NCBI RefSeq assembly: GCF_023101765.2
Contig: NC_064235.1
Coordinates: 5,329,501-5,393,500, forward strand
Length of the DNA stretch: 64,000 nt
Direction: 5' to 3'
Origin: Spodoptera frugiperda
Taxonomy: Eukaryota; Arthropoda; Insecta; Lepidoptera; Noctuidae
In this document: positions 55,732 to 64,000 of the stretch, piece after piece
Numbering within the stretch: position 1 is the stretch's first letter
Layout of the letters: the number at the start of each line of letters is the position of its first letter
The notes under the pieces: generated by a model
The model's database searches: none
Seen by the model: only the letters and a program-made list of their open reading frames with translations
What the model was told of the DNA's origin: nothing
Position numbers and translations under genes: made by a program

Positions 55732-58700
55732 TTAGATGTCGTCATCTCTGTCGTGTGGCTGATGTCTTTGCAGCACAGCTAATCGTTGCTGTGTTACTTC
55801 AAGGTGGTGTTTCCGCCATTTAATGCGGCGATTTTGAAACCATACTTTGACCTGTGTAGAAAAATATTTGGTTAGCAAATAATTATAACACTGTTTTATT
55901 GTAACTTTCGTGAAACATACAAAATTAATTACTATGTTATCGGCTTACTCACGTAACTGTTTGTCCTCGTGTGTCGCGGAATGCTGCTCATGAATATGAG
56001 CCTCTAGCATGGCTTAAAACTAGTCGAGTTCCTTGTCAAACAATTACGTGAGTAAGCCGATAACATAGTAATTAATTTATAACACTGTTATTCCTCCAAA
56101 AATTATTGAGTTTTTAATAGTTTCACCATCAATCTATCGACCGAGCATTTAAGAGAAATTTTCACCATGACTGTTTATTTTGATAGTCTATAATGAGTGG
56201 GCCTCACTAATACAGCAGAGGAGATTAAAGGTACGCGTCCACAGGACCGCATCATACATCCACAGGACGTCCACAGCACGCATCGCATGTAGGCATTGCC
56301 GATGATGCGGTCCGTACGATGCGGATCAGTGGACGCAGTTGTATGAGTTTCTATACGATGCGGACATGTAGACGCTTACCTTCAGTCGAAACATTTGATT
56401 CAATTTACAACTTTATTACAGACGAATAAGGTTGAGAATTATTGAAGAAAGACTTATTCATTCAAGATTCCATTCTTTTGCCATTTTATTACGTAGAATA
56501 ATGAATTAATATTTAAAATAGTTCCTATAGAAGGTTTGGTAGCTTTTCCAGAAAACCCCAATAATAATAGGTACCTTGTTTTTATTTTAGTTTTAAGTTA
56601 GTTTTTATTTCTTACAAATTAACATAAATATTCTAATATACACATAGTTAAGACTAGTTATTAAAGGGATGTTATCTTTAGAAAAATTAAATAGCTATTT
56701 TAGTAAGTATATAAAATTTGTTTTACAATGATTGTTAATTAAATACTTCCCCGTTTATAAAAACCGTATTTTATGTCAAATGGCTGCCAAGTGCCCAACA
56801 TTCTATGAGGGGTGATAGTTAATACGACATCGCTGATTTGATTCGCTCTCGGATTATTGGGTTTTATACAACCAGGAAGGACTCTTGTTAATTTTCATAC
56901 GACAACCGGGACGGATAGATTTACTAGAAGTCAGGAGGGTTATTTTTTACTAGCCCGTTTTACCCGTGATTTGGCTGCGTAGATTAGTGAGTTAGACAGT
57001 ATTTTGTCCGGCTAAGCTAATCTGTTATCCGGAGCTGCGGACATCGTAACAGGTTACCGGGGCTCTGGCTTAAAGCAGGAGTAGGAACGGGGTGGTTTTT
57101 AGTCAGTAAGAGTCTGACACTCCCTCTCGCCTCAACCAAGGTGGGAGAAATCGTTGGTTGACTTTCCTCCTTCAAAAAAGACTATTCTGTAACGTTCAAT
57201 TCGAAAGAATGAAGTGAAATCAATCACGGTCCGCCATGTCAATCACGCCACGGCGAGACATGCAATATTTCACTTTAAAAGTTCCCATTGACAATTACAG
57301 AATAGCCTAGCAGTAAAGACTAGGCATGCTTTTTAATATTGAAAGAAATTTTGAAATTGTTTCAGTTGTTTTATGTTAAATCATTTCAAACATACATCCG
57401 TAAAAAATGATGTTTTTTTACGGATGTATGTACAAACATTGCATAGTTTGTATGTAACGAACTCAATGATTTGACTTTGACATTGACTCACCTGTGCCTC
57501 AGTGAGCTGCAGCGCGTGCGCGAGGTACAGCCGCTCCGGCCCCACCATGTACTGCTGCCGCTCGAACTCAATGATTTGACTTTGACATTGACTCACCTGT
57601 GCCTCAGTGAGCTGCAGCGCGTGCGCGAGGTACAGCCGCTCCGGCCCCACCATGTACTGCTGCCGCTCGAACTCAATGATTTGACTTTGACATTGACTCA
57701 CCTGTGCCTCAGTGAGCTGCAGCGCGTGCGCGAGGTACAGCCGCTCCGGCCCCACCATGTACTGCTGCCGCTCGAACTCAATGATTTGACTTTGACATTG
57801 ACGGTCACCTGTGCCTCAGTGAGCTGCAGCGCGTGCGCGAGGTACAGCCGCTCCGGCCCCACCATGTACTGCTGCCGCTCGAACTCAATGATTTGACTTT
57901 GACATTGACTCACCTGTGCCTCAGTGAGCTGCAGCGCGTGCGCGAGGTACAGCCGCTCCGGCCCCACCATGTACTGCTGCCGCTCGAACTCAATGATTTG
58001 ACTTTGACATTGACGGTCACCTGTGCCTCAGTGAGCTGCAGCGCGTGCGCGAGGTACAGCCGCTCCGGCCCCACCATGTACTGCTGCCGCTCGAACTCAA
58101 TGATTTGACTTTGACATTGACTCACCTGTGCCTCAGTGAGCTGCAGCGCGTGCGCGAGGTACAGCCGCTCCGGCCCCACCATGTACTGCTGCCGCTCGAA
58201 CTCAATGATTTGACTTTGACATTGACTCACCTGTGCCTCAGTGAGCTGCAGCGCGTGCGCGAGGTACAGCCGCTCCGGCCCCACCATGTACTGCTGCCGC
58301 TCGAACTCAATGATTTGACTTTGACATTGACTCACCTGTGCCTCAGTGAGCTGCAGCGCGTGCGCGAGGTACAGCCGCTCCGGCCCCACCATGTACTGCT
58401 GCCGCTCGAACTCAATGATTTGACTTTGACATTGACTCACCTGTGCCTCAGTGAGCTGCAGCGCGTGCGCGAGGTACAGCCGCTCCGGCCCCACCATGTA
58501 CTGCTGCCGCTCGAACTCAATGATTTGACTTTGACATTGACTCACCTGTGCCTCAGTGAGCTGCAGCGCGTGCGCGAGGTACAGCCGCTCCGGCCCCACC
58601 ATGTACTGCTGCCGCTCGAACTCAATGATTTGACTTTGACATTGACTCACCTGTGCCTCAGTGAGCTGCAGCGCGTGCGCGAGGTACAGCCGCTCCGGCC

Positions 58701-60576
58701 CCACCATGTACTGCTGCCGCTCGAACTCAATGATTTGACTTTGACATTGACTCACCTGTGCCTCAGTGAGCTGCAGCGCGTGCGCGAGGTACAGCCGCTC
58801 CGGCCCCACCATGTACTGCTGCCGCTCGAACTCAATGATTTGACTTTGACATTGACTCACCTGTGCCTCAGTGAGCTGCAGCGCGTGCGCGAGGTACAGC
58901 CGCTCCGGCCCCACCATGTACTGCTGCCGCTCGAACTCAATGATTTGACTTTGACATTGACTCACCTGTGCCTCAGTGAGCTGCAGCGCGTGCGCGAGGT
59001 ACAGCCGCTCCGGCCCCACCATGTACTGCTGCCGCTCGAACTCAATGATTTGACTTTGACATTGACTCACCTGTGCCTCAGTGAGCTGCAGCGCGTGCGC
59101 GAGGTACAGCCGCTCCGGCCCCACCATGTACTGCTGCCGCTCGAACTCAATGATTTGACTTTGACATTGACTCACCTGTGCCTCAGTGAGCTGCAGCGCG
59201 TGCGCGAGGTACAGCCGCTCCGGCCCCACCATGTACTGCTGCCGCTCGAACTCAATGATTTGACTTTGACATTGACTCACCTGTGCCTCAGTGAGCTGCA
59301 GCGCGTGCGCGAGGTACAGCCGCTCCGGCCCCACCATGTACTGCTGCCGCTCGAACTCAATGATTTGACTTTGACATTGACTCACCTGTGCCTCAGTGAG
59401 CTGCAGCGCGTGCGCGAGGTACAGCCGCTCCGGCCCCACCATGTACTGCTGCCGCTCGAACTCAATGATTTGACTTTGACATTGACTCACCTGTGCCTCA
59501 GTGAGCTGCAGCGCGTGCGCGAGGTACAGCCGCTCCGGCCCCACCATGTACTGCTGCCGCTCGAACTCAATGATTTGACTTTGACATTGACTCACCTGTG
59601 CCTCAGTGAGCTGCAGCGCGTGCGCGAGGTACAGCCGCTCCGGCCCCACCATGTACTGCTGCCGCTCGAACTCAATGATTTGACTTTGACATTGACTCAC
59701 CTGTGCCTCAGTGAGCTGCAGCGCGTGCGCGAGGTACAGCCGCTCCGGCCCCACCATGTACTGCTGTCTCTCAAACTCTGCCTCGAGCCGCTCCAGCTGC
59801 TCCGGAGTGAATATTGTGCGTATCCTCTTACTTCGCCCGGAACTGTAGGGAAGAATATAAATACTTATATTAATTAAATTCTAGGCCAAAGTAACCACAA
59901 GCATGCATGAAGAGATTAGTCTAATGACTTCTCCCGCCTTGAGCGAGGCGAGAGGGAGTGTCAGACTCTTACTGACTAAAAGCCACCCCGTTCCTACTCC
60001 TGCTTAATAGCGCCGAGTGTGGTCTTATGTTAAACAAGAAATTTTCCGCGGACGAAGTCGCGGGCAGAAACTAGTAACTATAAAATAAACACAAGACAGA
60101 AACTTGCGAAAATATTGAAAAAAATAATCGAGATCGTATTTTTCCACCAGAGATGTGCTATGCTACGTTGCTTTGGATACGTTTGGCTTCCACCAATCTT
60201 ATTCCTTGGTACCCATAGCTTAGCACTGGTGGAAACGGACTCAGCTAAACTATGTTTTTTATATGGAAAGATGCGGGCTATAGATGGCTTCCCTATTATC
60301 GATACGTCGCATACTCGTGCTGCGCATCTTCATCGCACACCTACAAAGCTTAGTATCAGTGGAAAAGGTCACATAGTTTCACAGCTTCGCTATTACATCT
60401 TCGTAGCATAGCTACATAACACATCTTTGACGGAAAAGCGTCTTCAGTAGTAGACCTAAATAAAATAAGATAAAGTAAGACAAATAGGTATTCTAACCTG
60501 TTAGAACACGTCATAGAATGACTTCTGGAGGTCTTCATCTGTCCCACCTGTGGTCTCATCTCTGGCCGTGGACTGT
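55732..60576 (-). CDS. NOT-type homeobox gene, 3' exons (5' end outside the window)
   Basis: Three minus-strand exons. 60498-60576 encodes SPRPEMRPQVGQ and SRSHSMTCSNS. 59701-59842 encodes homeodomain residues 1-44, starting SKRIRTIFTPEQLERLEAEF. 55732-55851 encodes residues 45-60 (VKVWFQNRRIKWRKHH) and a short tail ending DRDDDI before TAA. Hallmarks are F8, L16, F20, W48, F49, Q50, N51 and R53. The intron falls at codon 44/45, a common homeobox position. QQYMVG plus WFQNRRIKWRK matches the NOT class (vertebrate Not/Noto, fly CG18599). It is a sequence-specific transcription factor. The 3' end of the middle exon is amplified into the array described separately; the exon coordinate assumes the donor nearest its acceptor is used. 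The first exon(s) were not found. Confidence 0.9.
55891..56382. repeat. MITE family A and MITE family E in the homeobox intron
   Basis: 55891-56080 is a MITE A (TTATCGGCTTACTCACGTAA arms, shortened loop). 56229-56382 is a MITE E (GTACGCGTCCACAGGACCGC). Confidence 0.7.
57029..57180 (+). mobile_element. SINE-like retroposon in the homeobox intron
   Basis: CCGGAGCTGCGGACATCGTA to TTTCCTCCTTCAAAAAA, the short form of the family. Confidence 0.65.
57390..57431. repeat. Perfect hairpin
   Basis: ACATACATCCGTAAAAAA and TTTTTTACGGATGTATGT separated by about five bases, just past the end of the homeobox array in the intron. Confidence 0.75.
57457..59775 (-). repeat. 22-copy tandem array of a half-homeobox exon with its splice donor
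   Basis: The unit is 105 bp: 75 bp of coding sequence for homeodomain residues 20-44 (FERQQYMVGPERLYLAHALQ to LTEAQ) plus the donor GTGAGT and about 24 more intron bases. Counting the ATG of the YMVG motif gives 22 copies (minus-strand positions 57548 to 59757). Copies are identical by eye except two (at 57865 and 58077), whose donor region reads GTGACCGT, two bases longer. The copy nearest the exon's acceptor differs at three synonymous sites in the Phe-Glu-Arg codons. The frame is open through the intron bases (VSQCQSQIIE), so 35-residue units can be translated in series. No splice acceptor was seen inside a unit. Confidence 0.95.
59925..60450. repeat. Retroposon and MITE family C
   Basis: 59925-60005 is a minus retroposon fragment. 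60138-60450 is a MITE C (TTTTTCCACCAGAGATGTGC to ACATCTTTGACGGAAAAGCG), in the intron between the first two visible homeobox exons. Confidence 0.65.
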
Positions 60577-60639
60577 CTGCAAGGAAATACCATGTGAGAA
60601 AAGAAAAATGAAAAATAATATTACAACTAGTTTAAGTCA

Positions 60640-61395
60640 AAGTCAAAGCATTTATTTAAGTGTGGGAGACCAGATCGACCGGACATAGAAAACCGACGTG
60701 AAACTACGCTTGCGTTGTGTTTCGTTATGTGAGTCAGACAACATCCCAAAGTCAAAGTCAAAGTCAAAATTATTTATTTCAATTAACCAGGAAGGCACTT
60801 TTGAACGTCAAAGCAAATATAATAATATTAATAACGTCTGTCTGTCGGTCAGTCCTCTAGTGAAGCTATTTGCTCGTTCCAAAGTGCAGATTCCTATGGA
60901 GAAGAACGAGCAAGAAACTCCATAGGTTACTCTTTTCCAATCAATGTCCCCAATCCCCAATTGCCCAACAACCCTTAAATTCTTAACACCCAAAAGGCCG
61001 GCAACGCATTTGTAACGTCTCTGGCATTTCAAGTGTCCATGTTTACCATCAGGTAACCCGTCAACTCGTTTACCGGCACTTGTTTACCAGCCCGTTTACC
61101 ATAAAAAATATATAATATAGGTATTAAAAAAGGCAATAATAGAATCAAAACTCATTAAAAACCTAAACAGCAGGAATTCGAAATAACAACAGACGAGAAA
61201 AAAAGAGCAAACAAATCCATTGACAATATTTGCGTGGTGTCTGTGCAGACGAGGTACTTTCTTTATTAAAAACGTTGCCCCACACTGAGGTCGTCCCCTG
61301 TGACGTAGGTGCATTTACAGGCATACAAGTTCAAGACAACCATCTTGTGTATTGTAAACTTGAGGAGAAAATTATAGTGTGGGGCGACGTTTAAA
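60640..61395. repeat. SINE-like copy split by a LINE tail, and a SINE pair
   Basis: 60660-60740 and 60925-61110 are two parts of a 'gggagagccatgcttcgg' copy. Between them is a LINE-tail repeat (CAAAGTCAAAGTCAAAATTA to GAGAAGAACGAGCAAGAAAC). 61265-61395 has inverted pieces of the tRNA-derived SINE. Confidence 0.6.
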
Positions 61396-61534
61396 AAAAT
61401 CCACGTTCGGCGCTCTGAATTAAAAACTCGTAGCTCGTACTAGACTCTCCGATCTCAATCCAAATTATCTGGATCGATTCAGGATTTATGTCAAACATCA
61501 ATATAATCCCATAAAAAATGCAAATGTATGACTT

Positions 61535-61732
61535 ATTTAATTATTGTTTTTCGGCTTACTCAAGTAATTATGTAACGAGGAATTCGATTCGTTTAGACTA
61601 GAGTAGCAACGAGACAGTCGCTGTGACGAATGCTGCTCATGAATATGAGCCTCTAGCATGGTTTGAAACTAGTCGAGTTCCTCGTCAAACAGTTACGTGA
61701 GTAAGCCGAAAAACATAATAATTAATTTAGTG
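61535..61732. mobile_element. Foldback MITE, family A
   Basis: Arms TTTTTCGGCTTACTCAAGTA and TTACGTGAGTAAGCCGAAAA, loop CTCATGAATATGAGCCTCTA. Confidence 0.7.
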
Positions 61733-61751
61733 ATTAACTTGACTGCACGGT

Positions 61752-61930
61752 TGACGCGGTGACTGGGCAACTGGCTGCCGTGCAACGTGTAGCGAGTTCG
61801 ATTCCCGCACGGAACAACTTTTTGTGTGATCCACAAATTGTTGTTTCGGGTCTGGGTGTCATGTGTATGTAAACTCGTATGTTTGTAAACGCACCCACGA
61901 CACAGGAGAAAATCCTAGTGTGGGGTAATG
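61752..61930 (+). mobile_element. tRNA-derived SINE
   Basis: Head GGTGACTGGGCAACTGGCTG with B box GAGTTCGATTCCCGCACGG. The body TTGTTTCGGGTCTGGGTGTC ends at CAGGAGAAAATCCTAGTGTG. Confidence 0.7.
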
Positions 61931-61934
61931 TTTT

Positions 61935-63000
61935 TGTTGCAAGCGCCACGATCACGGATGAAATTTCAGCACTGTTGCAGTTCATCCGTGAACATGGCGC
62001 TTGCAACAGTGCCGAAATATCGGAAACTCATCGAAATAAATAAACATGGTAAATATCCCGTCTCAAGTTCTAATAATAGTGTTAGTGACCATGTTAGTTT
62101 AAAAACTTATAAAAAAACGATGTCTCTTGAAAGTTACAAGTTATTACAAGTTACAAAATAATCTACGACTTAAATCACTGCAACGAAAAAATCTCCCGTC
62201 TGCACAGCCAAAGCCCCCAATCCGCGCACATTACCCATCCACCTGCAAGCCGTCCGAATGAATGTCAGAATGAATTCATTAACAAAATGGCGGATGGTTG
62301 TGTGACATCAAATAAATATTTCTTTAATTAAACCCCGACATCGCTGTCCCCTCGTTACTCCGGTAATGGGGTAGGGATGATCATTGTTATCTTGCTTTTT
62401 TTTTTATTAAATACTTACTTGTAAAGCTTTTTGTAAAGTGTGATTTGTATTGTACTATTTTTTGGTGCTGTCTTTGTATTTAGTTGGTGGGTTATAAGTT
62501 TTTAAACTGACATGGTCACTAACACTAGAATTGGAACTTAAAACGGGATATTTACCATGTCAAAAAAAGTCAATAGTCAAAATTATTTATTTCAAATAGA
62601 CCAGGAAGGCACCTTTGCACGTCAAAGCAAATATAATAATATTAATAACGTCCGTCTGTCAGTCAGTCCTCTAGTTGCTCTATGTGCTCGTTCCAAAGTG
62701 TAGATTCCTATGGAGAAGAACGAGCAAGAAGCATGTTTTTAAATTTTAATGAGTTTCCGATATTTCGGCACTATGATCACGGATAAACAGTTCATCCGTG
62801 ATCATGGCGCTTGCAACAGTGCCACATGGTAAATATCCCGTTTTAAGTTCCAATTCTGGTGGGTTGTAAGTTAATATTAGAACTCGAAACGGGATATTTA
62901 CCATGTTTTTCTTATTGCTAGAATACTTAGTTTCCGATATTAGTTTCGAGTTTTAATACTTAGTTTTAGTGACCATATCAGTTTAAAAACTAATAGGGTT
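61935..63000. repeat. Copies of the 'gcgcttgcaacagtgccgaa' foldback family and a LINE tail
   Basis: 61935-62110 and 62490-62990 carry TCCGTGATCATGGCGCTTGC-type arms and ends CACTAACACTAGAATTGGAA. 62570-62735 is a LINE-tail repeat nested in the second copy. 62165-62480 shows nothing recognisable. Confidence 0.6.
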
Positions 63001-63229
63001 ATAAGTTTTAAAAAAAATGCGTTTGGTATAATAATTTTACATATTTTAGGTTTCTTTGAGATTTCATTTAGACTGCAAAAAATAAGTACTTATCTTTAAT
63101 TTATAATTCTCGTGTTTATAATAGGTGAGACTGTAAAATTATTATTTATAAAGATTTAAATAAATTATATTTTGAAACTTTACCTATTTTCTTACAAAAC
63201 ACCCACATTCATTAATAGCAAATAATAAC

Positions 63230-63247
63230 TGGCGCCCAACATGGGGC
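63230..63247 (+). other. Possible retroelement primer-binding site (tRNA-Lys type)
   Basis: TGGCGCCCAACATGGGGC closely resembles an 18-base primer-binding site complementary to the 3' end of a lysine tRNA (one apparent mismatch, from memory of the class). The sequence before it has AATAAA-like signals, as in a 3' LTR end, but no LTR boundary or matching second LTR was found, and no gag/pol follows. Probably a remnant. Confidence 0.4.
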
Positions 63248-63336
63248 AGTTTTTTTTTATTCGAAACTAATGACGCCCAGCAAGGGACTCATTAAAATAC
63301 TCAAAACATACATTGAATAAAATAATAATTTAACTA

Positions 63337-64000
63337 CACTTTGGAACGAGCACCTAGCTTCCCTGACGGACAGACTGACCGGCTATTATTTATTTCTTTT
63401 CGTTTCAAAAGTACCTGTTTGTGGTTTAATTGGAATAATTGATTTGACTTTGACTTGTACTGTCTTGTAAAATTAAACCGAGACTACAACTGCCTATATA
63501 GATTAGATTAGTAATTATGATTAGATTTTTAGTTCAAAATTATTATTTTCTCGCGACCAATCAGTAATTTAAAATTATTATTTATTGTTAGCCGTGGTCG
63601 TTTCACTGCAGGGCAAATGCCTCCCTATTTTAAATTAGGTATCAAAAACAATGTTTTTACTTATTTAAAAGATTTATAATAATAATATAGTTTATAACAA
63701 ATTGATTTGTAAGACAGTTTCGGTAGTAAAGATTTACGGTCGATCTAATCTAAATAATTTGACAATAGTTTCTATAAAAATCGAGATTGACCAGAAATGT
63801 TTGATAATTTTTGTCCGTCAGTATTAATTTTCGACTCATAAGTAGCGTAAAAATTGTTTATCTCTTATAAATTAAAAAAAAATCTGCTTGTTAGTCTCGC
63901 TAAAATTTGAAAATAGTTGGACAGATTTGTTTAATGTTGCTCTTGAATTATTTGTGTAATACCAGGGAAGGTTTGATAGATTGACGGACAATTCAATTTA
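63337..64000. repeat. LINE-tail repeat (minus), then unannotated AT-rich sequence
   Basis: 63337-63450 is the reversed LINE tail (TTTGGAACGAGCACCTAGCT, ATTTGACTTTGACTT). 63450-64000 is AT-rich with no gene seen. Confidence 0.5.

Noticed and set aside
57457..59775. CRISPR-like array
   Set aside because: The repeats are contiguous with no unique spacers and encode a homeodomain part; this is eukaryotic DNA.
57471..59877. Plus-strand 610-codon frame (LTHLCLSELQRVREVQPL repeats)
   Set aside because: It is the antisense shadow of the homeobox array; the minus strand carries the homeodomain and splice sites.

Overview
The window looks like nuclear DNA of an insect, most likely a moth or butterfly. 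Genes are split into short exons with GT-AG introns, the DNA is AT-rich, and the space between exons is packed with SINE-like retroposons, foldback MITEs and R1-clade or jockey/CR1-like LINE remnants of kinds common in Lepidoptera. The order call is an inference; no rRNA or mitochondrial marker is present. No CRISPR, operon or bacterial feature was seen.

Left half (1-36 kb): a cluster of four paralogous alpha/beta-hydrolases of the SERHL/kraken type. Copy A (minus strand, 3773 leftwards) runs off the window or is broken. Copy D (plus, 8509-12354) is head-to-head with A. Copies C (minus, 31891-20745) and B (minus, 35601-32491) are in tandem, and C converges on D. Splice sites and phases join cleanly, giving 309 aa for D, 311 aa for B and 442 aa for C. 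B and C end in SKL and D in AKL, which are peroxisomal targeting signals of type 1. C is unusual: it carries a 142-residue in-frame two-exon insert near the C-terminus, and a further possible 45-residue cassette exon.

Middle (36-55 kb): mostly repeats. One small three-exon gene (minus, 46460-41665) encodes an unrecognised 121-aa protein that also ends in SKL. A LINE with an RNase H domain sits at 39436-40393 between clear target-site duplications.

Right end (55.7-60.6 kb): the 3' part of a homeobox gene on the minus strand, with a homeodomain of the NOT (notochord homeobox / CG18599-like) type. The exon encoding homeodomain residues 1-44 ends at the classic codon 44/45 splice site. The last 25 codons of this exon plus its 5' splice site and 30 bases of intron form a tandem array of 22 copies (57.46-59.78 kb, unit 105 bp). 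The unit is a multiple of three and stays open through the splice donor, so the array can be read either as 22 alternative 5' splice sites or as one long repeat protein. This is the most unusual structure in the window. The last 3.4 kb holds SINEs, foldback elements and a possible LTR-retroelement primer-binding site.
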